Positions 37,384 through 46,486 are shown, numbered from the stretch's first letter. The stretch: 64,000 bases of DNA from Arenibacter antarcticus (GCF_041320605.1 NZ_CP166679.1:496001-560000); one strand, 5' to 3'. A program made the numbers and translations. Notes: generated by a model not told the origin, from the letters alone.

Positions 37384-37455
37384 CTAGAACAGTCCCATGC
37401 CTCTTTGAAAAAAGAAGTAAAAATAAAAACCATTCCAGAAATATTGCTTTGTCAT
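37384..37455 (-). CDS. Phe/Tyr-rich leader peptide of the pheA operon
   Basis: A 23-codon frame starting ATG at 37455 and ending TAG at 37384-37386. The peptide begins MTKQYFWNGFYFYFFF; Phe is at 6, 10, 12, 14, 15, 16 and 23, Tyr at 5, 11 and 13, Trp at 7. Ten of 23 residues are the end products of the operon that follows. The last codons contain GGGACT, which is complementary to the 5' arm of the terminator 27 nt downstream. In effect this is a pheL-like control peptide. A -7-type element occurs upstream. It is far shorter than usual gene-finder limits. Confidence 0.85.
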   Translation of the reverse strand: MTKQYFWNGFYFYFFFQRGMGLF

Positions 37456-37505
37456 TTTCTCGTAAAACTTGGGCTAAAGTAGTAATTAATTCTAAAACTC
37501 CGCGT

Positions 37506-37553
37506 CAAAAATATTCTTTTTTTACATTTATAAGTTTTAGGGATGCAAATTTA
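37506..37553 (-). promoter_or_regulatory. Candidate -7 elements for the pheA leader transcript
   Basis: Two matches to TAnnTTTG on the minus strand: TATTTTTG (37506-37513), about 50 nt before the leader ATG, and TAAATTTG (37546-37553), about 90 nt before it. Neither has a clear TTG at the best distance, so I cannot choose. The rest of 37554-37761 holds no visible gene; it also serves as the upstream region of the divergent gldA. Confidence 0.4.
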
Positions 37554-37779
37554 GGGAATCAGCCCCTATTTCCCACCTAAATTACGAATCCCACACCTAC
37601 ACTATTTCATAATAGTCTTATTTCCAATATTTACCATCCCCTTCCCAAACAAAAAACTTCTTAAAACAGACAAACGTCAGAGCAAAATCAATGGGAATTT
37701 ATTGATAAACTTAACGGATCAATTCACCTAAACAACAGGGATTGGCGAATTTGCCTTATTTTTGATAAAAAGCAACTTT

Positions 37780-38673
37780 ATGTCTATTGTAACAAAAAAC
37801 ATTTTTAAATCCTTTGGCGATCAATTAGCATTAAACGATATTTCGTTTACCATTAACAAGGGAGAAATTGTTGGCTTTTTGGGCCCAAACGGGGCAGGTA
37901 AATCTACGATGATGAAGATCTTGACCACCTATTACAGCCCGGACCAAGGCAGCGCGGAAGTGAATTCCCATAACGTGACAACAGAGGCCAAAAACGTTCG
38001 AAAAAGTATTGGGTACCTTCCAGAACACAATCCGCTTTATCTAGATATGTACGTAAAGGAATACCTCGGTTTTAATGCCGATGTATACAAAGTGGACAAG
38101 GAAAGAATCCAAATAGTATTGGAACAGACCGGATTAATGCCCGAAGCACATAAAAAAATAGGGCAACTTTCCAAAGGATACCGACAAAGAGTTGGCTTGG
38201 CTGCTGCACTATTGCACGACCCCGAGGTATTGATACTGGACGAACCTACTACCGGACTGGATCCTAACCAACTGCTGGAAATTAGAAATCTGATTAGAGA
38301 AATAGGAAAGGACAAAACCATTTTTTTATCCACACACGTCATGAAAGAAGTGGAAGCGGTATGTGATCGGGTAATCATTATTAGCAAGGGAAAAATAGTG
38401 GCCGACAAAACCCTATCGGACCTTAGAGAGGAGGAAGAACAAGTCTTGGTGGTGGAGTTCGACTTTAGGGTTGAAGAGGCTTTCTTGAAAAACTTGGAAC
38501 AGGCGGTAAAAGTCAAGAATATAGGAGGTTTTGTTTATGAAATCACCTTTGACACCCAAAAAGATATGCGGCCAGCGGTATTCGACTTTGCCCATGACAA
38601 CCAACTTAAAACCTTACAGCTAATCAGAAAAAACAAAAACTTGGAAAGCCTCTTTAGCGAATTGACACAATAG
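37780..38673 (+). CDS. gldA: Gliding motility ABC transporter ATPase GldA
   Basis: ABC ATPase with Walker A GPNGAGKST, Q-loop LPEHNPLYLDMYVKEYL, signature LSKGYRQRVG, Walker B VLILDEPTTGLD and H-loop STHVMKEV. The sequence is of the GldA type; GldA works with the membrane parts GldF and GldG, which are not in this window. I start at ATG 37780 (MSIVTKNIFKSFGD); an in-frame TTG at 37762 is unlikely. A TATTTTTG element at 37757-37764 lies close to the start. C-terminal 90 residues are the usual family extension. Confidence 0.9.
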   Translation: MSIVTKNIFKSFGDQLALNDISFTINKGEIVGFLGPNGAGKSTMMKILTTYYSPDQGSAEVNSHNVTTEAKNVRKSIGYLPEHNPLYLDMYVKEYLGFNADVYKVDKERIQIVLEQTGLMPEAHKKIGQLSKGYRQRVGLAAALLHDPEVLILDEPTTGLDPNQLLEIRNLIREIGKDKTIFLSTHVMKEVEAVCDRVIIISKGKIVADKTLSDLREEEEQVLVVEFDFRVEEAFLKNLEQAVKVKNIGGFVYEITFDTQKDMRPAVFDFAHDNQLKTLQLIRKNKNLESLFSELTQ

Positions 38674-38779
38674 GTTCCGTACTGCCCATAGAAAACGATA
38701 ATTTTCATAAGAGTATCACCAACTGACGCAGTTGTATTCCTCCCCTATCCCCTGAGACTAGATGTACTTCAGTTCTTGC

Positions 38780-39652
38780 CTATATCCGTTCTATAAGTGG
38801 ATTAAAAGCTTTGGACGCTACAAATACTTGGTCCCCCAATTTTAATTTTAGGGCTTCCTCCCTATCGGATACTACTTTCACCACCGAATTGCCCACCAAA
38901 ACGGAAACTACATAGATCACCTCCTCCTCTTCTATTTGTATTACTTCCCCTGTAAACCGAAATTTAGCACTGCTCCTTTCCGAACTAAAAAACTCCAGGG
39001 CCTTTCCTTCACGAATAACCCTGCCGTTGTGCAGCTCGTAAACAAAATCGGAGAGCTTTACAATTTCCCCAATATTATGACTAACCAAAATTGTAGTCAG
39101 GTTATATGCACTATGTACTTTTAATAAATATTCTTGAAGCTTAAATCTCATTTTATGGTCCAAAGCGGATAGAGGTTCGTCCAGAATCAAAATTTCCGGA
39201 CGCTGCACCAAGGCTCTGGCCAGTGCTACTCGTTGTTGTTGCCCTCCAGATAAGTTACTGGGGTTTCGATCTAAAAATTCACCTAATTCCACAATGTCTA
39301 CCAATTCCCGTACTATGGATTTAGGTTGCCCTTTTTGAAGGGCGAACTCCAAATTTTCTCGGACCGTCATATTGGGGAAAAGGGCGTAATCTTGAAATAC
39401 ATACCCTAGTTTTCGTTGCTGGGGCGGCAGATTTATTTTCTTTTCCCCATCAAACCAAGGGGTTCCATGAACTACGATACGACCTTTATCTGGAGTCAGC
39501 AGGCCGCTCAGCAATCGTAAGGTACAGGTTTTTCCAGCTCCTGAAACTCCGTACAACGTAACAAACTGCCCCTTTTCAATTTTCAATTCCAAATCCAAGA
39601 GCATACTCCCTCCCGAGGATTGTAATTTTTTGGACAGACTAATTTCAATCAT
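38780..39652 (-). CDS. modC: Molybdate ABC transporter ATP-binding protein
   Basis: ABC ATPase: Walker A GVSGAGKTCT, signature LSGGQQQRVALARAL, Walker B LILDEPLSALD, H-loop VSHNIGEIV. Residues after about 225 form a TOBE-like domain (FTGEVIQIEEEEVIYVV) that may bind oxyanion. Position directly after modB (4-bp overlap) and modA in the operon identifies it as the energy subunit for molybdate (or tungstate) uptake. Confidence 0.93.
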   Translation of the reverse strand: MIEISLSKKLQSSGGSMLLDLELKIEKGQFVTLYGVSGAGKTCTLRLLSGLLTPDKGRIVVHGTPWFDGEKKINLPPQQRKLGYVFQDYALFPNMTVRENLEFALQKGQPKSIVRELVDIVELGEFLDRNPSNLSGGQQQRVALARALVQRPEILILDEPLSALDHKMRFKLQEYLLKVHSAYNLTTILVSHNIGEIVKLSDFVYELHNGRVIREGKALEFFSSERSSAKFRFTGEVIQIEEEEVIYVVSVLVGNSVVKVVSDREEALKLKLGDQVFVASKAFNPLIERI

Positions 39653-40320
39653 CGGGCAAAGCGTTTTAGATAGCCCCCATTAGTAAGGTATACCAGGAGC
39701 AGAATAATAAAGGTAATCGCAAAGAGAATCATAGAATAATTATTGGCGGCGGTGTAATTAAGGGCTTCTACCTCATCATATATGGCAATGGATGCCACTT
39801 TGGTCTTCCCGGGCATATTGCCCCCGATCATCAGGACCACTCCAAATTCGCCCACCGTATGGGCAAAAGTCAACACAATCCCAGTTAATAGTGAGGATTT
39901 AATATTGGGCAATAATATTTTAAACAAGGTAGTACGTTTGGATTTCCCCATAGTATAGGCTGCCTCTTTTAAAGTAACTGGAAGCGAAGACAACCCAGCT
40001 TGAATAGGTTGTACCATAAAGGGCAAACTATAAATTATAGAAGCCACTACAAGCCCCCCAAAAGAAAAAATAAGTCTTATCCCCAGCCATTCATTTAACC
40101 AGTTCCCAAAAAAATTAGAGGGACTGAAAGCTACCAGCATATAAAAACCTAAGACCGTAGGCGGTAACACCAATGGCATACTCACCAAGGTTTCTACAAT
40201 TGGTTTGATCTTGGATTTGGTAGTGGACAACCAACTGGCGATGGGAATAGAAAGCACCAAGAGAATAATGGTCGTAACAACGGCCAATTTAAATGTTAGT
40301 ATTAGAGGTTGCCAATCCAT
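39649..40320 (-). CDS. modB: Molybdate ABC transporter permease
   Basis: A 223-residue inner-membrane protein with about five or six helices and the ABC permease EAA loop (LKEAAYTMGKSKRTTLFKILLPNIKSSLLTG). The first helices include SMPLVLPPTVLGFYML, typical of ModB. It is coupled at both ends: 1-bp contact with the Mop-domain gene and 4-bp overlap with modC. Confidence 0.94.
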   Translation of the reverse strand: MDWQPLILTFKLAVVTTIILLVLSIPIASWLSTTKSKIKPIVETLVSMPLVLPPTVLGFYMLVAFSPSNFFGNWLNEWLGIRLIFSFGGLVVASIIYSLPFMVQPIQAGLSSLPVTLKEAAYTMGKSKRTTLFKILLPNIKSSLLTGIVLTFAHTVGEFGVVLMIGGNMPGKTKVASIAIYDEVEALNYTAANNYSMILFAITFIILLLVYLTNGGYLKRFAR

Positions 40321-40721
40321 TATGGTGCTAGTATAATCTCATTCATCTTTACCAATGCTGTTACATCCTGGTTAGCCACTAACTCTAATCTTTCTACACT
40401 ATTGGAACCCACTACCGCAACCAGCTCGCCAATAGCTGTAGTCACTACCAATCTACTTAAAATTTCCCCTCTTTCTATACTCTTAAGGATCCCCTCTATA
40501 CAATTCTCTACACTGATTTGGTTCCTTTGCTGAATACCAAGGATTACTTCAGTTTCCTTAAACAACACTTTCACCTCATTTCCAAGAATCATATACGGCG
40601 CAGTGCTAGGCGTATCCAAAACTACAGATACCCAGTCTACCTGATTACCAAGAGTAATCGTAACCAAGGACAGGTTGCCTTTGGTTTTTATTTTTGAAAT
40701 ATTGCCCTGAAAACTATTCAT
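40320..40721 (-). CDS. Tandem Mop/TOBE molybdate-binding protein
   Basis: A 133-residue protein made of two Mop-like repeats: the first about 1-65 (NSFQGNISKIKTKGNLSLVTI), the second about 68-133 (CIEGILKSIERGEILSRLVVTTAIGELVAVVGSNSVERL). Such molbindins bind molybdate in the cytoplasm. It lies between modA and modB and overlaps modA by 8 bp. A storage or sensing role is inferred; no DNA-binding domain is present. Confidence 0.88.
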   Translation of the reverse strand: MNSFQGNISKIKTKGNLSLVTITLGNQVDWVSVVLDTPSTAPYMILGNEVKVLFKETEVILGIQQRNQISVENCIEGILKSIERGEILSRLVVTTAIGELVAVVGSNSVERLELVANQDVTALVKMNEIILAP

Positions 40722-41481
40722 CCATCAAATATCCAAAATCTTTCAATACCTCTTTGGCTTCCTCAGAGAAAAGAAAGTCATAAAACCCTTGTACCTCCAT
40801 TTCATTATCCCTTTCTCTTTTTATTAGCACTATCCCTTGACTTATTAAAGTGTAATGCTCTGGGTCCATCGCCACCCACATCCCCTTGTTCCGCATAGCC
40901 TGTGACATTACGGTAGACATAGCGGTAAATCCAATTTGCGCCGCTTTAGAGGTGATGAATTGATTGGTCTGGGCAATGCTCTCACCATATACCAGTTTGT
41001 CTTTTAGACTATCATAAAGGCCATAATACTGAAGCACCTGCTTTGCCGCAACCCCATAGGGTGCTGTTTTGGGATTCGCCAAAGCAATATGATTTATTTG
41101 CGGTTCCTTAAGGGTGTTTATAGAAATAGGGCTTTCATGGGTCAAAGACCATAACACTAATTTACCGTTTGCATATATTTTAGGTAGATCCTTGGCCTTG
41201 CCTGCTGCATATACCGCTTCAGGATATTTCATATTGGCAGCTACAAAAATATCATAAGGGGCACCCTCAACAATTTGGGCCGTTAATTTACCAGAGGATC
41301 CAATGATCAAATCGCAATCAATACCGTAAGTCTCGGTGTATTTTTTCACAATTTGCTCCATTGGTAATTGCATGTTGGCAGCGGCAGCAACTGTTATTTT
41401 ATTTGGGTCCTTATCTTGGCAACCTATTCCAAACCAGATAGCAGTTACCAACAAGAAAAAAGACCTGATCCCTTTCTTCAT
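40714..41481 (-). CDS. modA: Molybdate-binding lipoprotein
   Basis: Solute-binding component of the molybdate transporter. Signal peptide with lipobox Cys21 (WFGIGC). The mature part has AAANMQLPMEQIV, GSSGKLTAQIVEGAPYDIFVAAN and the later KAAQIGFTAMS, all typical of ModA. Promoter region upstream is short (about 70 bp to the BLUF gene). Length 255 is normal. Confidence 0.94.
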   Translation of the reverse strand: MKKGIRSFFLLVTAIWFGIGCQDKDPNKITVAAAANMQLPMEQIVKKYTETYGIDCDLIIGSSGKLTAQIVEGAPYDIFVAANMKYPEAVYAAGKAKDLPKIYANGKLVLWSLTHESPISINTLKEPQINHIALANPKTAPYGVAAKQVLQYYGLYDSLKDKLVYGESIAQTNQFITSKAAQIGFTAMSTVMSQAMRNKGMWVAMDPEHYTLISQGIVLIKRERDNEMEVQGFYDFLFSEEAKEVLKDFGYLMDE

Positions 41482-41549
41482 TCTATTCTTCTATTGTATT
41501 GTATAAACTAAGCAAATTATAGTTTAAGACTAAAAAACAGGCCTCCTGT

Positions 41550-41981
41550 TTAATGTGCATTCTCTACTAAAAGTTTTTGCACCCCAACCCAAAACATACC
41601 CAAAGTTGCAGTGGTAGATTCTGAAAGCTCTGAAAGCAACAATAAGTTTCGTTCAAAATTTCTAAGATCCGACTCGTTTACCTTCTTCTCAGCAGGCTTA
41701 TAATAGGCCATATTCCAATCACTAAAACCCCTCTCTTGAATATTGCCTTCCCACAATAACTCCACATCGAAGTGTCTTTTATCTCGCTCAATATCCGCAA
41801 ACAAAGTTTTGATTTGTTTCTTTTTTCCTTCTATGATTTGTACAAATCTAAAATTATGAAATACCAAACAACCAGTTACCTCCAAAATATTATTTCTATT
41901 TCGCGCGGATTCCAATATGGCTTTAATGTCTTCCTCTGAAATATGCGACATAGCCGTTGACTGATACGTTAGTTGATACAT
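41550..41981 (-). CDS. BLUF-domain blue-light sensor
   Basis: A 143-residue protein that is almost only a BLUF domain (about 1-95), which binds FAD and senses blue light. All key residues are present at the right spacing relative to AppA: Tyr6, Ser8, Asn30, Gln48, Trp89 and Met91. ILEVTGCLVFHNFRFVQIIEG is the family core. The C-terminal 45 residues form a helical extension without a known output domain, so signalling must go through a partner. It lies upstream of modA on the same strand. Confidence 0.92.
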   Translation of the reverse strand: MYQLTYQSTAMSHISEEDIKAILESARNRNNILEVTGCLVFHNFRFVQIIEGKKKQIKTLFADIERDKRHFDVELLWEGNIQERGFSDWNMAYYKPAEKKVNESDLRNFERNLLLLSELSESTTATLGMFWVGVQKLLVENAH

Positions 41982-42090
41982 AATTTAAATTTGATGTAAA
42001 TTACAATAATAAATTTCGATAAACCGAGTAAACTAAAGGCTGCGCTATAGCAGCATAGCCTTCGAAATCCCAATAATTCTAGAACAAAAA

Positions 42091-42133
42091 AAGCTTGGTA
42101 CACTTCCTTTAGAAGGATAGCATACCAAGCCTT
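42091..42133 (-). terminator. Terminator after the Gfo/Idh/MocA gene
   Basis: AAGCTTGGTA (42091-42100) against TACCAAGCCTT (42123-42133), with an inner CCTT / AAGG pairing. On the minus strand the stem is followed by TTTTTTTG, so it ends the transcript of the oxidoreductase gene. Confidence 0.8.
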
Positions 42134-42168
42134 AAATTTGGACTGTTTCTTAATTATGCAATAAAAAA

Positions 42169-43506
42169 TTAAAACTCCCGGTATGGGGCATCCAAAAATT
42201 TATTTGCCTCTGGTTCTGAAAATTTAGCCGACTTGCTATCCCAATGTAATGTTTTATTAGGGAAACGCCCGGCAATTACGCCCAACAAAATAGTTTCTGT
42301 AAGTCGCGCCGAGTACTCAAAAGGGGCACTGCATTCCGCCTTACCCAAACAGGCATCCACAAATTGATGGTAATGCTTGTTCCCTTCTTCATCATAACTC
42401 TTGACTGGTTCGCCCAAATTGTCAGATTCCTTTATAACAGAAAGATCAAGTTCCTGATATTTCCCATCTACAATATGCCGCGGAAGCTCCATAAAGTGAG
42501 GCAACAACAAGCTTCCTTTTTCACCTATAAACATGGCTCCCTGTTCTGGAAGTTTATCATTATTGGGCAGCACAAGGTCCTTGTGCTTTTCGGGGGCTCC
42601 AGCGCCATCATACCAGACCCATTTTAATGTTTCTGCGGTATACGGGGTTTCGGGAAAGGTATAGGTAACTGTATTTTTCTCAGGGAATCCAAATCCATTA
42701 GGTTTCCTACATTTATTTGTAATGGTCATAGGAACATCCAATTGCAAGGCATTGTAAGGAGTATCAAAAATATGCACACCCATATCTCCCAAGGTACCAC
42801 ACCCGTAGTCCAACAATTTTCTCCAATTTCCTGGATGGTAGTAACCTTCTTTGTAAGGTCGCTCTGCGGAAGTCCCCAACCACAGGTTCCAATCTAAATT
42901 CTCAGGTACTGGATCCGACCCTTTGGGCTCTGGACCGTCATAACCCCAATTTTTTGGTGACCAAGCTCTTACCGTGCTTACTTTTCCGATGATTCCGGAT
43001 TGGATCAATAAGGTAGCTAATTTATAATCGTAAAAAGAATGCACTTGGATTCCCATTTGGGTTACCAAATTCTTTTCTTTTGCCATTTTGCGCATTGCCC
43101 TTGCTTCCACCACATGATGGGTAAGGGGTTTTTGACAGTAGACTGGCTTCCCCATCTCCATAGCCATCATAGAGGCAGGAGCATGGGTATGGTCCGGAGT
43201 AGATACAATAACAGCATCAATGCCGCTCTTCAACTCTTTTAACATCACCCTATAATCTTTATAGGTGGTTGCATTGGGGTGTAATTTTTTGGCCTCGGCC
43301 AAAGCATTGGCATCCACATCGCACAAGGCAACTACATCTACCAAAGGATGGGAGGATATAGAAGCAAGGTCTGCTCCCCCCATATTACTAACCCCTATAT
43401 GTGCGGTCCTTAGTCGTCCATTCTTAGACAAGGCCCAGAGCGAGGTAGGCAAAAGCGCTGTTAAACCCAGTGCTGCGGTGCTTTTTAGAAAGTCTCTTTT
43501 TTTCAT
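42169..43506 (-). CDS. Secreted Gfo/Idh/MocA-family oxidoreductase
   Basis: A 445-residue protein with a Tat-like N-terminal signal (MKKRDFLKSTAALGLTALLP), then a Rossmann domain (HIGVSNMGGADL) and the family motifs STPDHTHAPASMMAMEMGKPVYCQKPLTH and a C-terminal substrate domain. Such periplasmic enzymes act on sugars or glycosides with tightly bound NAD(P). The neighbouring DUF1080 protein suggests a 3-keto-sugar pathway. Substrate unknown. Confidence 0.92.
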   Translation of the reverse strand: MKKRDFLKSTAALGLTALLPTSLWALSKNGRLRTAHIGVSNMGGADLASISSHPLVDVVALCDVDANALAEAKKLHPNATTYKDYRVMLKELKSGIDAVIVSTPDHTHAPASMMAMEMGKPVYCQKPLTHHVVEARAMRKMAKEKNLVTQMGIQVHSFYDYKLATLLIQSGIIGKVSTVRAWSPKNWGYDGPEPKGSDPVPENLDWNLWLGTSAERPYKEGYYHPGNWRKLLDYGCGTLGDMGVHIFDTPYNALQLDVPMTITNKCRKPNGFGFPEKNTVTYTFPETPYTAETLKWVWYDGAGAPEKHKDLVLPNNDKLPEQGAMFIGEKGSLLLPHFMELPRHIVDGKYQELDLSVIKESDNLGEPVKSYDEEGNKHYHQFVDACLGKAECSAPFEYSARLTETILLGVIAGRFPNKTLHWDSKSAKFSEPEANKFLDAPYREF

Positions 43507-43644
43507 TTCTTGAAATTATTAGTTGGTATCAATAGGTGGGGATAGTTGTACTAGTGGTTAGACTTCTTATTATCGTAAACCAATTTTTTTACGAAAGTCG
43601 ACGTCCTTCAGTATCCTCTTTCTCCGGTATTCCTAAAGTTGCGG

Positions 43645-44448
43645 TTATAGTTTTCTGATTTTTACATTCTTAAACCATATAGGGCTGGAATGATCTTGAA
43701 AACCAATATAGCCAGTTTTAAATCGACCATAGTTTTCAGCATTTTTCCACTTTCCTGTATTTTTTTTATTGTACCACTCGTCAGACCAAGGCACAAACGA
43801 CAATACTTTTTGTCCATTAAGCCAGTGTTCTACTTTTTCTGGGGTAAAAACTATCTTGGTAGTATTCCACTCCCCAACTGGGTGCAGAACTTTTTTAGCC
43901 GGATCTGCAGCATGCATGGCATAGTCAGATGCTGTCTGTTGTAGCGGCTGTAGCGCAGCTGGATTCTCTGTATTCCCCAAGCTTAAATTATATTCGGTAA
44001 GGTCGTGAATCGAAGCATAATTTTCATCATCGATTAACTGATATTCCGGGGAAATAGTTGCTGGACCTTCATTGGGTATATTTTCTTTTAGGTGATAAAA
44101 AATACCACTATTGCCACCTTTTGGCAATTTCCATTCCACATACAACTCAAAATTGTCGAATTCTTCGGTACCATAGATAATATCCTTTCCACCGGTATAA
44201 TCCTGTTCCAATCCCAGTTCGGTATCAAAAGTCAACGTACTATCCTTTACAACCCAACCTGGAGGCAAGGAGTCACCGTTATAGGCACGCCATCCTTCAG
44301 TAGTAGTACCGTCGAAAAGATAGATCCAATCCTCAGATTCGGTTTTCGCTGTGGTTTCAACTGTGGTTTTGTCGGAATCCGTTTTGGGATTCATTTTACA
44401 AGAAGATATCGCAAGAGCGAATACAAATAGGGCAATAATTTTTTTCAT
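43645..44448 (-). CDS. DUF1080 (3-keto-disaccharide hydrolase-like) lipoprotein
   Basis: A 267-residue lipoprotein, signal ending at Cys17 (LAISSC). The mature part is a concanavalin-like DUF1080 domain: IYLFDGTTTEGWRAYNGDSLPPGWVVKDSTL, FDNFELYVEWKLPKGGNSGIFYHL, WNTTKIVFTPEKVEHWLNGQKV and a C-terminal GYIGFQDHSSPIWFKNVKIR. Family members have been linked to hydrolysis of 3-keto-glycosides. It precedes the Gfo/Idh/MocA gene on the same strand with a 138-bp gap. Confidence 0.9.
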   Translation of the reverse strand: MKKIIALFVFALAISSCKMNPKTDSDKTTVETTAKTESEDWIYLFDGTTTEGWRAYNGDSLPPGWVVKDSTLTFDTELGLEQDYTGGKDIIYGTEEFDNFELYVEWKLPKGGNSGIFYHLKENIPNEGPATISPEYQLIDDENYASIHDLTEYNLSLGNTENPAALQPLQQTASDYAMHAADPAKKVLHPVGEWNTTKIVFTPEKVEHWLNGQKVLSFVPWSDEWYNKKNTGKWKNAENYGRFKTGYIGFQDHSSPIWFKNVKIRKL

Positions 44449-44569
44449 GTTTATTTCTATTAATTTTTAACCAAGCCATGAAGATAAATAATTTAGCCAA
44501 GAAACCTACCTTAAGGATTGGTAAATTAATTCGATTCTAAAATTGCATTGCCCAACAAACCAAAATGCA

Positions 44570-45049
44570 CTACTCCTTTTTTAAAAATTCACCACAATTG
44601 ATAGCCTTTTCCTGTTGCTCCCGTAATTTGTTGATAAGCATTTCTAAATTTTCAGGCTCATTTCCATATTCAAAGGTTATTTTCGCCCTTTGCCCAGAGG
44701 AGAATTCAAGCTCCACCCATTCCGCACCTCCATCGGCACAGTCGGGACAACCAATAATTTCCGGAAGTGTAACTATCTCTTTAAAATCAATCCCATTTAC
44801 AAGGGAATTCCAACTAGCTTTAGTCACGTTATCCGAACAGCTAATAGGTGCTACCTGATCATTCCATCCAGAGCGGGAATAAACCACCTTCTCTGGTGTT
44901 AATTGTATATTCATAGTACAATATCCAACACACATACCAAAGGAGGTGCCATAACCAATCTGTTTTATTTCCGAGAAGTTATCCTCACTATTATGGCAGG
45001 AAATCACCAAGCCGCCTATCAAAGAAAATAGCATCCAACGCTTTATCAT
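44570..45049 (-). CDS. Hypothetical lipoprotein
   Basis: A 159-residue protein with a lipoprotein signal (lipobox VISC, Cys18). The mature part has Cys at several positions (CVGYC, ISCSDN, GCPDCADGGAEW, NCGEF) that may form disulfides, and a TPEKVVYSRSG strand. Similar proteins occur in Bacteroidota; function unknown. It stands alone between the DUF1080 gene and the serine hydrolase gene. Confidence 0.78.
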   Translation of the reverse strand: MIKRWMLFSLIGGLVISCHNSEDNFSEIKQIGYGTSFGMCVGYCTMNIQLTPEKVVYSRSGWNDQVAPISCSDNVTKASWNSLVNGIDFKEIVTLPEIIGCPDCADGGAEWVELEFSSGQRAKITFEYGNEPENLEMLINKLREQQEKAINCGEFLKKE

Positions 45050-45237
45050 GTATTTTGTATTTATTTCAATTGAGTTTTACACCTTCCATTATAACCTCCT
45101 AAAAGATGCTTTGTCCTATTCCATTTAAAGGAAGTATTGAATATTGTTCCTTCTATAGACGATTATCTTCCAATTGGGTTGCGCAGGCACCGATTATTAT
45201 TAAAATTCTTTTTAATCCCATTAATGATAAAAGATTA

Positions 45238-46314
45238 TTAACCCTTTTTTCCACAAATCAACAAGGACACTGCCTCCTCCAAAATTTCTTCTACTCTCGG
45301 GTTGGTGCAATTAATTAGAATAGAAAACACCATATCCTCATCTGGATACACATAAAACACAGCGTATCCGCCTATACCATTACCTACGTGACCAAAATAG
45401 GGCCTACCCATTTTATCCTCGCTCACCTGCCATCCCAATCCGTAATAAGTAGATTCGCCGTTGATAAACGTAGCGGCGAGAAATTGAGACATCACTGGAT
45501 CTTCACCTAGGGAAGCATCCAAAAATGCCTGCCCAAAATGCGCGACATCGGACGAGGTGGATAAATATCCGCCTCCGGCCAATTTAAAACGGTTGTCTAC
45601 TTGAATGGCCTTTCTAAACCCCAGTCTGTACCTAGAATAGAAAGTTGCCTTATTGGAAAAGTTCTCCCTTGGAATTTCGGGAAACGTGTCCACTAACTCG
45701 AAGCGTTTTAGCACCTTCTCCTGAACATAATCTGCAAAAGGAATTCCACTGACTTCTTCGATGGCCAAGGAAATTAAAACCCAATCATAACTCGAATAAA
45801 GGTATTGGGTTCCCGGTTTAAAAACAAGCGCATCGTCTTGGAATAGGCTAAGGCTCTCCCTAATTCCCATAGGAAGGTTCAGTCCGTATTCCGCACCTCT
45901 ATATCCTCTAATTCCAGCAGTATGCCCCGCCAATTGGCGTAGGGTGAAATCATATTCTTTTTTAGGGTAATAGGGGACATAATTATAAAAAGAAGCATCC
46001 AAATCCAATTTTCTGTCCGCCACCATAGTGGCCAAGGCAGTTGCTGCAATGGGTTTGGAAACACTGGCCACCCTAAATACCGTTTTTAGGGGGTCTATTG
46101 GAATTTCCTGTTCCAAATTGGCAAATCCATAGCCTTTTTGAAAATAAACCCGATTGTTTTTACGCACACTAATTGCAAGCCCGGGAACACATTTATCTTC
46201 AATAAGTTGTTGTAGTAATAAATCTGCCTTCTCTTTTCCCGATAAGTGCGCATCCCTTCCCATTTCCCGTTGGGAAGCAAAAATATTCCGTATATATTTC
46301 AGAATGGGATTCAT
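45238..46314 (-). CDS. Serine hydrolase of the beta-lactamase / LACTB type
   Basis: A 358-residue protein of the class C beta-lactamase-like family. The SxxK motif is SVSK (in VFRVASVSKPIAAT), the YxN-equivalent is YSSYDW, and HVGNGIGGY matches the third (HxG) motif. No clear signal peptide is seen; it may be cytoplasmic or use an unrecognised export signal. Family members include D-amino-acid peptidases and esterases, and the substrate cannot be told. Neighbouring genes give no clue. Confidence 0.88.
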   Translation of the reverse strand: MNPILKYIRNIFASQREMGRDAHLSGKEKADLLLQQLIEDKCVPGLAISVRKNNRVYFQKGYGFANLEQEIPIDPLKTVFRVASVSKPIAATALATMVADRKLDLDASFYNYVPYYPKKEYDFTLRQLAGHTAGIRGYRGAEYGLNLPMGIRESLSLFQDDALVFKPGTQYLYSSYDWVLISLAIEEVSGIPFADYVQEKVLKRFELVDTFPEIPRENFSNKATFYSRYRLGFRKAIQVDNRFKLAGGGYLSTSSDVAHFGQAFLDASLGEDPVMSQFLAATFINGESTYYGLGWQVSEDKMGRPYFGHVGNGIGGYAVFYVYPDEDMVFSILINCTNPRVEEILEEAVSLLICGKKG

Positions 46315-46486
46315 GTGATGACTAATGAATTAGTACGCTATTTTGATGATTATCAGATCGGTTTAATTGGGTTATTTTACAAACCTAAGACCCCGTTTCC
46401 CTCAAGAAAAGCTGTTCGCTCCTCTGCTTTTCTACTTGAATTCCGGAACAGGATACACCTCAATCACACCAATTTGGATATAAGTC

